This document shows positions 25,931-35,804 of a DNA stretch of 64,000 nucleotides, piece by piece. How positions within the stretch are numbered: the first letter of the stretch is position 1; each line of letters starts with the position of its first letter. The DNA lies in contig CM037877.1 in assembly GCA_021292165.1 (NCBI GenBank), positions 29,214,197-29,278,196 of the forward strand, written 5' to 3'. The notes under the pieces were generated by a model, which was not told the DNA's origin, ran no database searches, and saw only the letters and a list, made by a program, of their open reading frames with translations. The DNA comes from Shinisaurus crocodilurus. Lineage: Eukaryota; Chordata; Lepidosauria; Squamata; Shinisauridae. Both the position numbers and the translations under genes were made by a program.

Positions 25931-26775
25931 TCCATGCATCTGATGAAAAGGGGATGTAGTCCACAAAAGCTTATCCCAGAATCAGTTTGTTAGGTGCCAG
26001 AAGACTCTTAGTTGTTTTTGCTGCAATAGACTAACATAGCTACCCACTGGAGACAGTTCGGCATGGGTCAGCCTAGAGAGAAAGAACCAATTCACAGGAT
26101 GCTCTGGGCACACCTGCAGCCATGTGAAAAGCCTGCACATGGTGACTCTACTCCTACCCCACCCCCCGCTGGCTAGAAAGCCAGTCATGTTTATCCATCT
26201 GCCACTTCCCACAGGATGCCAGTTTTGAAGGTGTGCCAAAAATGACCCTGTGCTGTTCAGCAGATGCATGGGACTGGTTTGCCATGGGCTGGAAACTGAT
26301 ACAGTATAGGCAAACCTTTCCAGCATTTTTTCCCATGCACCCGATGGGCAGATGTAAGGAAGATACTTATGTGGTGGCGGGTGTGTGTGGGGGGGAGGGT
26401 GCAATTCACCCGCTGTCCCTACTTTGGCACCACTTAAGGCCAGCACATACTCAAGGGCTTTGAGAGGGTTTCTGCCTGTGGCTTTCAAAGTCCAGGGGCT
26501 GAGAGGCATTGTTTCTCATCTATTAAAAAAAGTGACAGGGAATGTCTGGGCTAAGCGGCCCTACAATTAGATAATTAAGGACTGTCTGCAAGACATAATA
26601 TGGAATCTGTGGAAGCACTGAGTGGTCCCATACTGGATTCCCTCCATTTGCTGTTCTACCCACCTTCCTGCCCATCAACTGTGCAATGCTTCTTCGCTGA
26701 TCAGTTTGCAATACGCTGGATTCTTAGGTGCTCTATGCCCCACTTCTGTTCTGATTCCGTTATCATTGCACGCTT

Positions 26776-26905
26776 AGGGTGCAATCCTAAGATAGGAAAA
26801 TAGTCCTGCAACTCCCAGCATTCCCCTGCTAATCATGGGCATGCTGGCTGCGGCATGCTGGGAGTTTTTTTTCTGTCTAAACATGCATAGGATTGCACCC
26901 TTAAT
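26776..26905. mobile_element. Palindromic MITE (GGGTGCAATCC ends)
   Basis: It opens AGGGTGCAATCCTAAG and closes GCATAGGATTGCACCCTTA. Inside are GCAACTCCCAGCATTCCCC and the inverse GGCATGCTGGGAG, and it ends TTTCTGTCTAAACATGC. It is the same family as 11094-11213 and 52510-52625. Confidence 0.75.
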
Positions 26906-27678
26906 ATAGTATTTTACTATCTTGGGATACAATCCAGCCAAAGATAAGTGCTTTTAAGCACCTGTTGATTTAATGGGAGAGAGGGTTAAGCACATCATTA
27001 AATCTCCCCCCCCCCCCAAATCAATCTGATTGATTTATGCATAACTTTGGCAGTATTGTGCCTATAATCTCTTTTGGCCTCAGCACAACTCTTGGAAGGA
27101 GGGCTGAATTATTATCACATGTCAGAGCAGGAACTGAACTGAGGTCACCCAACTGACTCTGTAGTGAGATATAATGATTTGGACTGAAGTCTTTCATATC
27201 TCTCTTTCTCACTCTTGTCTACCAGACCACACAAGCTCTCTTTACACGTTATTCTGTATTTTTCTTCAGCTAACTTATAATACATCCTGAGAATTACAAT
27301 GAATATCTGCATAGTCAATTTCAGTGCAACATATATAAGTCAGTCTAGCCAAAGGGTCAGCAAGAAAGGCATTTTCAAATATTGCAGTATATTTACTTTA
27401 AACCAAATCCCCGATGGAAGGTGTATGAATGACGTGTTCATCACACAGTTTGCTTTGGGAGACGGGAAAAAATCTCTTCCAAAACTTTACCTCAGAGACG
27501 CAATATCAACTGGGTTTTATTTGACTCTCCCACAAATAAGTCTGTCAATGTGGGAACTGAAGGAGGAAAACCTAGGAGACAGGGCTGAACCTGATCCAGG
27601 CTGGCCCAGATTCTGGTCTTATTTTCAATGCCAGTGCTTAACCCTGGAAAATACAGAGTGATAATTAAAAGCGGCATG

Positions 27679-28060
27679 TGCAGCATGGGTGCCGTGGACC
27701 CTCTTTCAGCCTGATTGCCAAATTCAATTTTTGTGAAGCTCTTGGGGGCTGCATTCCAGTGGTGGGCAGGGCTGAAGGCAAAAGGGGGTGAGGCCAAAAA
27801 TACCGGCCTATTTTAGCATAATGCTCTTCCTGCCAGTTACTAAGCCTTAGGAGATGTGTTTCTCCCATTTAGAATGGGGGCAAATCCATGCAAGAGCTGG
27901 GAAACCATCAAACGATTTGGGGGGAGGAAAGGGGGGCAGTGGAAGGGGGCATAGCCTTCTGTGGAATCCAAGAGGGTCGGACTGGAACCCCAGACGGGTG
28001 GGATCTGCCCCACAGTCCTGAGGTTCAAAACCCCTGATGAACAGTGTACCTTTCCCTCAG
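27679..28060. mobile_element. hAT-type non-autonomous element, reverse orientation relative to 34548
   Basis: It shares internal words with the reverse complement of 34548-34914: GTGGGCAGGGCTGAAGGC, TACTAAGCCTTAGGAGATG and a right end GAGGTTCAAAACCCCTG that mirrors the CAGGGGTGCAGAACCTC start. The left end is approximate and the TSD is unclear. Confidence 0.6.
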
Positions 28061-28349
28061 CATGGAGTAACCACAACCAGCCCCCAGACATTTGGGGTGA
28101 GGAACAGGACTCCTAATCAGGGGAAGTTTCAGCCTAGGAGGCTTTACCTGTCCAGGCCACTTCCATTTTATGAATTAACTACTGCTAGGGGAGGAATTTG
28201 AATGCTGCCAGACCTCTCTCCTCCTGCAAAGATTTTTTTAAAAAAACCTGCAAAAACTGACAGAAAGTAAGCCGTTTATTTTTATTTTAAATAATGATGA
28301 TTGACAGTACTGAGGTGATGAGAACTGGCTAAATACTTGAGTACTACAG

Positions 28350-28392
28350 ATATAGATAGATAGATAGATACGGTAGATAGATAGACAGATAT
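28350..28392. repeat. (GATA)n microsatellite
   Basis: Interrupted GATA/GACA units with one CGGTA interruption. Confidence 0.9.
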
Positions 28393-28859
28393 ATTTGCCA
28401 CAGGGCCCTCAAAAAGTCTATCAAGGTTGACAGCAGCATGGCCCATAAATGATACTAATAGCCATGGACTTAAGTCAATCATTTTATTATACCCCATGCT
28501 TGAAATGTTTGAAAGACTTGTCTGTTTTGATTCTCCTCCATCCCCACCACCATGCTGGACTGAAAGGCAGTAGAAACCAAGTTATGGAATTGAAAGGAAG
28601 ATCCTGGTATGTAAAACAACAACACACCTTTCTAAATTTTCCTAGATGACTTTTAATGCAATCATCAAAACATTAGGCCACTTTTAAGGAATGTTCAGCA
28701 CTGGCTAGCTGCCATGGCATATTAATGCACATTTTGCTGGGCTTATACATGTTTCAACCACACAGTCCTCCACACATAATAAGTAAGGCAATGTCTGAGT
28801 CCATATGAACAACAAATGCTTGTCCACGTTACAAAGGGACTGCCAAACCTTGTAGAATG

Positions 28860-28906
28860 AATCTATCTATCTATCTATCTATCTATCTAGCCATCTATCT
28901 ATCTAT
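28860..28906. repeat. (CTAT)n microsatellite
   Basis: Eleven or so CTAT units with one AGCC interruption. Confidence 0.9.
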
Positions 28907-29719
28907 ATTCGTATAGAGCAACTTGGAGCTTGGGCAGAAATGTATTAAGGAATAATTCAGTGTGAGTTGGACTGTTTTATTATGTATCCAGTATCTTTTC
29001 ATTACAGTTTTAACAAAATTCCAAGCCACTCACCACTCCAGAATAGAAAAGTGCCCTTCAAATATTGTACGTATTCTAACTGGTGCAAATAAATAAATAA
29101 ATAAATATGCCCTGTGGTATTTAGAACTGGGACATTCCTGAGTTTATGAATTGAAAGAAGGGATGTGCCAAAACAGGCTCCTCGGTTGGCTAACAAGACT
29201 TTTGACCCGCCTTAGGGAAGGAGTCGGTTCTCTAGTTTGAGGGTGAAGACGCGAAACACCTTAGTGCATAATGAACTGTTTAACATTCCTAACCTCCCAT
29301 TGAGGGGATAAAGGGTCTTGAATCACTTTCTTTACTTTTGTGTAACACTTTTCTGCAACCACCTGAGTTGCCCTGCTTTTGCTTAATAAAGCTTTACAAA
29401 GAAACCCCCCTGAGCTGAGCCTGACTGTTCTGGCTGGCGGGAGGGGAGTAGGAGAGAGACACACACGCACACAATAATAGATTTTTCAGAATATAATTTA
29501 ATCTAACCTAATATTTAATGTGATGCTTGTTCTTGCATGCATCTGGGCAACCAGCTTCAAAATTCATGGCTGAGTATTTGCTAAAGCCAACCTCATGTCA
29601 TCCTCAACAGTCAGTCTGTTTCTTCGCCTTTGTTTTGATATAAAGAAGCACACAGAGGAGGCAACTCAGGCAGCAAGCCTCAGGGTGCCAAGCACGGTGG
29701 GGTGGCCAGGAGGAGGAGG

Positions 29720-30636
29720 CAGGGAGGGGACTCCTCCAGGTGGTTAAAACAAATAGGGATTGTGAGGAGCTCCAAAAGGGTCTCTACAGACTGGGAGAAT
29801 GGGCCTAAAAATGGCAAATGCAGCTCAATGTAAGCCTGTGTAAAGTGATGCATATCGGGGCAGAAACTGCCAATCAAGTATAATCTGAAGGGATCTGAGC
29901 TAGCGGTGACTGACCAAGAAAGAGATCTTGGGGTTGTGGTGGACAGCTCGATGAAAATGTCAACCCAGTGTGCGGCTGCTGTGAAAAAGGCAAACTCCAT
30001 GTTAGGCATAATTAGGACAGGAATTGAAAATAAAAGTGCCAAGATCGTACTCCCCTTATACAAATCTATGGTGCGACCACACTTGGAATACCGTGTACGG
30101 TTCTGGTCACTGCGCCTAAAAAAGGATATTGTAGAGTTGGGAAATGTGAAGAAAAGGGAAACAAAAATGACCAAGGGGCTGCAGCAACTCCCCTATGAGG
30201 AAAGGTTACAGCAGCTGGGATTGTTTAGCTTAGAAAAGAGGTAAGGGGAGACATGATAGAGGTGTACAAAATTATGCATGGTGTGGAGAAAGTGGACAAG
30301 GAGACACTTTTCTCCCTCTCTCATAATACCAGAACCCAAAGGGGTCCTCCCATGAAGCTGATTGGTGGGAGATTCAGGACAGATAAAAGGAAGGACTTCT
30401 TCACACACCACATAGTTAAACTATGGAATTCACTTTCACAAGATGTAGCTGATGGCCACCAATTTGGATGGCTTTAAAAGGGATTGGACAAATACATGGA
30501 GGAGAAGGCTATCAATGGCTAGTAGTCCTGATTGGCTCTATACCACCCCCAGTATCGGAGGCAGGATGCCTGTGTACTCCAGTTGCTGGGGAGCATGGGC
30601 GGAGGGTGTTGCTGTGCTCCTGTCCTGCTTGTGGGA
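29720..30636 (+). mobile_element. CR1 LINE fragment, subfamily B, with missing 3' end
   Basis: Plus-strand frames give ERDLGVVVDSSMKM, CAAAVKKANSMLGIIR, LPLYKSMVRPHLEY and LPYEERLQQLGLFSLEKR, the C-terminal part of a CR1 reverse-transcriptase protein. After a frame change it continues LIGGRFRTDKRKDFF. Reading stops at several points. The sequence then follows the CR1 3' UTR (CAGTTGCTGGGGAGCATGGG) as far as GTGGGATCCC, where the match ends abruptly. The usual end, GGACTAGATGGACCC through CTTATGTTCTTATG (intact at 61225-61493), is absent. Loss of the 3' end is unusual because LINE insertions are normally 5'-truncated. Confidence 0.85.
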
Positions 30637-30796
30637 TCCCGGCGGGCCTGGCCCCTGTGGAGATGCCTGCTCCAGCCCAGCCTTCAGCCTGCTCCAGCAC
30701 CAGGGGCCCACTGCTAGTGCTCTGGCTGGGGCACTGAGGCGGGGGCTTCCACTGCTGCCCGCCTGGGCCTGCTGGGCCCGCCCGCGGCGCACTCAC

Positions 30797-31012
30797 CTGC
30801 TGCGCCTTCTCCCAGAGCTGGTTGAGGCAGACCAGGAGGAACTGTGTGGGAGGGGCTGCCCGCTCACCCCCCACCGTCACCCCATCCTTGTTGGCCACCC
30901 ACAAGTACTTCCCTGCCGAGGCAAGTGGCAGCGGCAGCAGCAGTAGCAGCAGCAGAAGTGGCGGTGGCGGCAGCATCTTGCCCAGCCGAGGAGAGGAGGC
31001 AAGCCCAGCCAT
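30797..31012 (-). CDS. Candidate first coding exon of an unidentified secretory-pathway protein
   Basis: The minus strand reads from ATG at 31012-31010 for 72 codons to a strong donor, CAG|GTGAGTG (GT at 30796-30795). A second in-frame ATG at 30976-30974 begins MLPPPP followed by an eight-leucine run and PLPLASAG, a classic signal peptide with a likely cleavage site around ASA-G. The mature part begins KYLWVANKDGVTVGG and ends FLLVCLNQLWEKAQQ. I do not recognise the protein and it is not part of PDE4D. It sits in a CpG-rich island with ordinary promoter motifs upstream. No downstream exon was identified, and a CR1 without its 3' end lies about 160 bp downstream, so it could be a displaced or non-functional first exon. 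Part of the leucine run comes from a CTG/CAG-like repeat, so a chance frame is not excluded. Confidence 0.45.
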
Positions 31013-31200
31013 GGGGAGAGGCAGGGACTACGCCTCCCAGCATCCTCCATGTGCCAGGGGCATCCTTGGAACGGTAGTCCGGAAGGCGGCGTTGGCTCTG
31101 GGAAGGCACTGCCGCATGGCCACAGCCTCCCTCACATCCCTATTGGTTGTCCCCTTACCTTCGTTAACATCCTGCCGGATGCGGGGGGGGGGGGCTGGCC
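31013..31200 (-). promoter_or_regulatory. CpG-island promoter of the candidate first exon
   Basis: Just upstream of the ATG at 31012 lie three motifs often clustered at housekeeping promoters. A ZNF143-like site ACTACGCCTCCCAGCATCC lies at 31027-31045, an ETS-like CCGGAAGG at 31079-31086, and an inverted CCAAT (ATTGG) at 31142-31146. The surrounding DNA is CpG-rich. A transcription start around 31050-31090 would fit. Motif calls are by eye. Confidence 0.5.
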
Positions 31201-31918
31201 AAGGCTGAAGGGAGCTCCTCCCTCGCCAGCTACAGAGATAGGAAAATGCAGAGTGCAATGGTGCGACGGCCTCTCCCCCGGCACAGGGGGCCGAAGCCCT
31301 GTGAGCGCCTCACCTGCCCTGCCCAGACCGAGGGGCTTCGCAACCACCCAGAAAACACTTCACAACCCCCTTGGGAGAACACTGTGTTGACGTATTGTCT
31401 TGATCAAGGATTCACGTGGAACTAGGAACTACCTTCAGCCTCGTCAAGGATTCAGTGCTTGGGACAACTTTGATCTATACCCTTCCTTTCTTTCTTTCTT
31501 TCCTTCCTTCACAGTAGCTCTTGTTTCCATTGGCTGGCAAGCTACAAAACATTTTAGCAAACTTGGTAAGGGAAAAACTATGATCATAAGTTTTGTTTTT
31601 TCATACCCCAATGCCCTCGCTGGTTCTGAACAGCAACTTTGAGGGTGTATCTACTACAAATATTTGTTTTAGAACACTTTAACTGCCACAGCTTTCCCCA
31701 AAGAACACTGGGAATTGCAATTTAGACATTGTGAATTCTCTGTTGTAGATCACTAGCACCACACACAGAGATCATTTAGTAGAGAGAGGGAATGATCTGC
31801 TTTGCACAACCCCAACAACAGTCCATGGGTTATCTGAGGGTTGTTTAACCCTCAAACAAGCCATGCCACCTGGTGTTACTTTGATGGCAACTTTGGCTGT
31901 ACACTAAACCCTCTGTCA

Positions 31919-32128
31919 AGCTGGCCTCCCACCCACTGACTATAAAATGTTTTTAAAATAAGAAGAAAGAAAGACTGCTGTGGCAACCAGCATGAGCCGC
32001 AGAATGCCCATGCCACAGGGCTGGCGCCAAGGGTAGGTGTGGTTGGGCGCCTGCCGAGGGCCCACATCCCAGCAGGGGCCCACTGACAAGAGCCCCCTGG
32101 ACTTGCTCCTCCTCTTCGCCATGGCAAC
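31919..32128 (+). repeat. Left copy of a near-identical 210-bp inverted repeat
   Basis: From AGCTGGCCTCCCACCC through TATAAAATGTTTTTAAAATA, GGGCTGGCGCCAAGGG and GTTGGGCGCCTGCCGAGG to CCATGGCAACC, this segment matches the reverse complement of 36373-36584. Only about three differences were seen by eye (one substitution, two small indels). Most other repeats here differ far more between copies. It lies directly upstream of the L2 copy. Confidence 0.85.
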
Positions 32129-34064
32129 CCACCTGGGTTTGGATGACACAACAAGCCACACCCGGGCAGTGAATATTATTCACGATCGAACACGGGTTAG
32201 AGCTGCATCTTCAGCCTACCGGGTGGCGGTGAAGGCAGCAAAAAAGAATTTCTATGCTGCCTCCATTGCGTCTGCAGAGTGCTGCCCCAGGAGGCTGTTC
32301 CAAGTGGTCCGGAGTCTGGTCGGTCCAGTCGCTCCGGATCCACTGGAACAGTCAAAAGCCTCCTGTGAGGCTTTAGCGAAGCACTTCGCAGATAAAATCG
32401 ATCGGATTAGGAGTGGGATATCGTACGTCGTGGACACAGGGAGTGAGCGGGAGGTGGCCAATGGCAGACCGGTTTTGTGGGATCGGTTTCGGCTTCTTCC
32501 TTCTGATGAAGTGGACAAGGTGCTTTCATCTGTGAGGCCGACCACCTGCTTGCTTGACCCTTGCCCATCCTGGCTCATCATGAGCTGCAGGGAGAGACTG
32601 GGTGAGGGGATCAAGGCGGTGGTGAATGCCTCCCTCGAGGAGGGAGTGATGCCATCAGCCCTCAAGGAGGCAGTAATAAGACCGCTTCTAAAGAAGCCCT
32701 CCTTGGATCCCCAGGATTTAAACAACTTTCGCCCAGTCTCCAATTTACCATTTCTGGGCAAGGTGATCGAGCGGGTGGTGGGTGCTCAGTTGAAGGCACA
32801 CTTGGATGAAGCCGATTATTTGGATCCGTGCCAGTCGGGCTTCAGGTCTGGACATGGGACGGAGACGGCCTTGGTCACCTTGGTGGATGATATGAGGAGG
32901 GCTTTGGATAGGGGCGAATGCTCCTTTCTAGTCCTCCTCGATCTCTCAGCGGCTTTTGATACCGTTGACCACGGTATCCTCCTGGACCGTCTGGAGGGGT
33001 TGGGCTTGGGAGGCACTGTATTGCAGTGGTTCCGGTCCTTCCTCTCTGGAAGGTATCAGAGGGTAGTTCTCGGGGAGGAGGCTTCGGACCCTCGGCTGCT
33101 CACTTGTGGAGTGCCGCAGGGTTCCATCCTCTCCCCGATGTTATTCAACATCTACCTCAAGCCGCTGGGAGCTATCATCAGGAGGTTTGGGGTGCAGTGT
33201 CATCAGTATGCGGATGACACGCAGCTCTACCTCTGTTTTAAGTCCTCACCGAGGTTGGCCGTTGAGACCCTGTCCAAGTGCCTGGAGTCAGTGGCTGGCT
33301 GGATGGGAAGGAACATGCTGAAACTGAACCCCGACAAGACCGAGGTACTTCTGGTGGGGGACAAGGGAAGGTTAGGGGATGTTGACCTGGTGCTGAATGG
33401 GGTACATCTACCCCTGAAGGACCAGGCCCGCAGCTTGGGGGTCATTCTAGACTCCCAGCTGTCCATGGAGGCTCAGGTGGCAGCTGTGAGCCGGGCGGCG
33501 CTGTATCAACTCCATCTGATACGGCAGCTGCGCCCCTACCTTCCTAATCACCTGCTCCCATCAGTGGTTCATGCCTTGGTCTCCTCTCGCCTAGACTACT
33601 GTAATGCGCTCTACGTGGGGTTACCCTTGAAGACGGTCCGGAAGCTTCAGCTGGTACAGAACGTGGCGGCTCGCCTGATTAAGGGCAGCCGCCGGCATGA
33701 TCACATCACGCCAGTGCTTAAAGAGTTGCACTGGCTACCAGTTGCTTGCCGAGCTGAATTCAAGGTGTTGGTTTTGACCTTTAAAACCCTACACGGCTCC
33801 GGCCCAGCTTATCTCAAGGAGCGCCTCCAGCAACATCAAGTAGGCCGCTCAACAAGGTCTGCCACGGACGGCCTTCTCCTTATCCCATCAGCCAGAGCAG
33901 CCAGGCTGGTGGGGACTAGGAAGAGGGCCTTCTCTGTGGCGGCCCCCACATTATGGAACTCCCTCCCTAGTGACCTTCGCCATGCCCCCTCCGTGATGAG
34001 CTTCCGCCGTGCATTAAAAACATGGCTGTTCAGGCGGGGAATATGGGGTGGGTTAGGTTTTTAA
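32121..34064 (+). CDS. L2-clade retrotransposon reverse transcriptase (5'-truncated ORF)
   Basis: The frame is open from ATG 32121 to TAA 34062-34064, 647 codons, and remains open further upstream. The first 15-20 codons belong to the neighbouring inverted-repeat segment, so the ORF start is a chance fusion. Recognisable RT blocks follow in order: FRPVSNLPFLGKVIERV, QSGFRSGHGTETAL, motif A LLDLSAAFDTVDHG, CGVPQGSILSPMLFNIY, and the catalytic HQYADDTQLYL (YADD at 33207-33218). Next come MLKLNPDKTEVLLVG and the C-terminal SSRLDYCNALYVGL and LHWLPVACRAEFKVLVLTFK typical of L2. It would copy L2 RNA at the target site. The endonuclease part is absent, so this is a relic or a very recent truncated insertion. 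Confidence 0.9.
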   Translation: MATHLGLDDTTSHTRAVNIIHDRTRVRAASSAYRVAVKAAKKNFYAASIASAECCPRRLFQVVRSLVGPVAPDPLEQSKASCEALAKHFADKIDRIRSGISYVVDTGSEREVANGRPVLWDRFRLLPSDEVDKVLSSVRPTTCLLDPCPSWLIMSCRERLGEGIKAVVNASLEEGVMPSALKEAVIRPLLKKPSLDPQDLNNFRPVSNLPFLGKVIERVVGAQLKAHLDEADYLDPCQSGFRSGHGTETALVTLVDDMRRALDRGECSFLVLLDLSAAFDTVDHGILLDRLEGLGLGGTVLQWFRSFLSGRYQRVVLGEEASDPRLLTCGVPQGSILSPMLFNIYLKPLGAIIRRFGVQCHQYADDTQLYLCFKSSPRLAVETLSKCLESVAGWMGRNMLKLNPDKTEVLLVGDKGRLGDVDLVLNGVHLPLKDQARSLGVILDSQLSMEAQVAAVSRAALYQLHLIRQLRPYLPNHLLPSVVHALVSSRLDYCNALYVGLPLKTVRKLQLVQNVAARLIKGSRRHDHITPVLKELHWLPVACRAEFKVLVLTFKTLHGSGPAYLKERLQQHQVGRSTRSATDGLLLIPSARAARLVGTRKRAFSVAAPTLWNSLPSDLRHAPSVMSFRRALKTWLFRRGIWGGLGF

Positions 34065-34204
34065 TGAGAATTTTTTATATTGTTTTAATTATTATATTTT
34101 ATTGTGTTTTATTGTATTTTAATTGTACATCGCCCAGGGTGGCCGGGTGACCGGCCAGATGGGCGATTGATAAATGTAATAAATAAATAATAAATAAATA
34201 TTAT
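32165..34204 (+). mobile_element. L2-clade LINE, 5'-truncated, young-looking copy
   Basis: It starts at about CACGATCGAACACGGG (32180) with coding sequence just upstream and includes the full reverse-transcriptase domain. It ends in a stem-loop and a tail of ATAAATAAATAA units. There are no stops across more than 600 codons, unlike every other LINE fragment in the window. The endonuclease domain is missing through 5' truncation, so it cannot be autonomous. A truncated minus-strand copy of the same subfamily lies at 50061-50876. Confidence 0.9.
34129..34167 (+). other. L2 3'-end stem-loop
   Basis: ATCGCCCA and TGGGCGAT form the outer stem, and GGCCGG/CCGGCC an inner stem. The same palindrome occurs at the end of the 50061-50876 copy. 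It lies just before the ATAAATAAAT tail, the position where LINE RT recognises its own RNA. Confidence 0.7.
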
Positions 34205-34547
34205 CAAATCGTGCCCAGAACAGGCTCAGCACATACCACACCTTAAACAAGCCACTGTGGTTTGTTTAAGCCCCAGTGTTCATGCAAACTGGCTCAATGA
34301 CTATTAACCCAGTTTATGTCCCTAGGGTAGGTAAACTTGTGATAATAGAGGCAATAAGGAGGATTGCGGGGGGCGGGTGGAGACACCTATTTTCTAGAGA
34401 GGCCCAGCCCAGCTACATTAGGTTTAGCAGAGAACCACTACAGTCTCAGCCTACCAGCCTGGGTCCCAGAAAGCTAACAAGATTGGAAAGAGCCAGTCTA
34501 TGCTTTCTAGAGTAAGAGGGAGCTAGTGATGGGCAGGGGGCTTAGGT

Positions 34548-34914
34548 CAGGGGTGCAGAACCTCAGGCTTGGGAGGTCAAATCTAGCCCATCTGGTGTCC
34601 AAATTCCAGCCCTCCAGGGTTCCCTAGATTACCACGCCCCCTTATCCTGGCCATGCCCCCTTTCCTCCAACCACCAATTGTTTGGTGGCTCCCTGTCTTT
34701 TGCGCCTGCCCCCCTCCTATCCGAAAGGGGCTGAAATGAAATGCCTCTCCTAAGGCTTAGTTACTGGCAGTAAGTGTTTTCAGCTCAAATATGCTGGTAT
34801 TTTTGGAATTTTGGCCCTTTTGCCTTCAGCCCTGCCCACAACTAGAATGTGGTCCCTGAGACCCTCTCCAAAATGGAATTCGGCCTGCAAGCTGAATGAG
34901 GTTCAACACCCCTG
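34548..34914. mobile_element. Non-autonomous hAT-type element with TSD
   Basis: The ends are CAGGGGTGCAGAACCTCA and TGAGGTTCAACACCCCTG, imperfect inverted repeats of 18 bp. Flanks are GCTTAGGT (34540-34547) and GCTTACGG (34915-34922), 6 of 8 identical. It is non-coding. Related copies lie at 27679-28060 and 49985-51065. Confidence 0.8.
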
Positions 34915-35505
34915 GCTTACGGATAATGGGCAGGGGAGATAGTGGATAAAAATAACATGCGGGGGGAGGTAGGGCCCCATTTTTTTCTGTAGGACTTAAT
35001 TTTGGATAACCTGAAGGTCCAGTTTGGCAAAAGCAGATTTCCGATGCTCACTTTCACTTTGAGATCTGTCTTTTCTTGGGACTTCCTTCAAAGTTCCACC
35101 ACGCCAGTCAAGACCACCATAGCCCAGACAGTGCTATCGCCTGCTTGTGATGATCTGTGAGTTCCCTTGACACATCACCTTAAGTTCTGCAGATGGCCTC
35201 AGCGGAGCCTGTCGAAACATCCTTCTTCTGTTCAGAAGAAAATGTAATAGCCTCAAGGGCAACAGGAGTAACCGATTGCTGAAGACTGCTTCCTGATGCA
35301 AGACTTGCCATGCTGTCTGGGCCTATTATTGTATACAACTGAAGGCCATATTTTTTACACAGACATATGTGGGGCAAAACACTAATTCCGTGAGACAGAT
35401 GCGTGAATGGCATGTTAAAAGGTACTTTTTCTGGTAAGCTTAAAATGAGCTAGGTACAAGTGTGACCTGCAACAAAATGCTGCAGTCTGGTGCGCACCTA
35501 ACAAT

Positions 35506-35555
35506 CAAGCAAGATAATGCTCAAGGCTCCTGTGCCTCGAGCATTATCTTGCTTG
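35506..35555. other. Perfect 17-bp stem hairpin
   Basis: CAAGCAAGATAATGCTC at 35506-35522 is exactly complementary to GAGCATTATCTTGCTTG at 35539-35555. The 16-nt middle (AAGGCTCCTGTGCCTC) can add GGC/GCC pairing. No repeat family is recognised. It resembles a short pre-miRNA-like or foldback structure. Confidence 0.7.
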
Positions 35556-35751
35556 CTTGTTTTGGAGCTCTCTCCCTTTTTTCTTAGCTTGTGCTCCTAA
35601 CCATGCCCTCTTCCAGAATACTCCATTCCATCCCATCCCCCTCCTCCTCTCTGGTTTTCCACTCCCCGCACCCCCAGACAGTAAGCCAGCATTCTGTGGC
35701 CAGCCATCCTCATTTGACCATATGCGATCCCCCCACCTTTAGGGCTGTGGC

Positions 35752-35804
35752 CTCCTCCTCCTCCTCCTCCTCCTCCTCCTCCTCCTCCTCCTCCTCCTCC
35801 TCCT
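35752..35804. repeat. (TCC)n microsatellite
   Basis: About 18 uninterrupted TCC units form a pure polypyrimidine strand, followed by TCTCTCTTCTTCTCC. Confidence 0.95.

Noticed and set aside
25982..26509. A 175-codon minus-strand open frame
   Set aside because: No family motif, irregular composition and proline/histidine-rich stretch from a GT-rich tract; consistent with chance.
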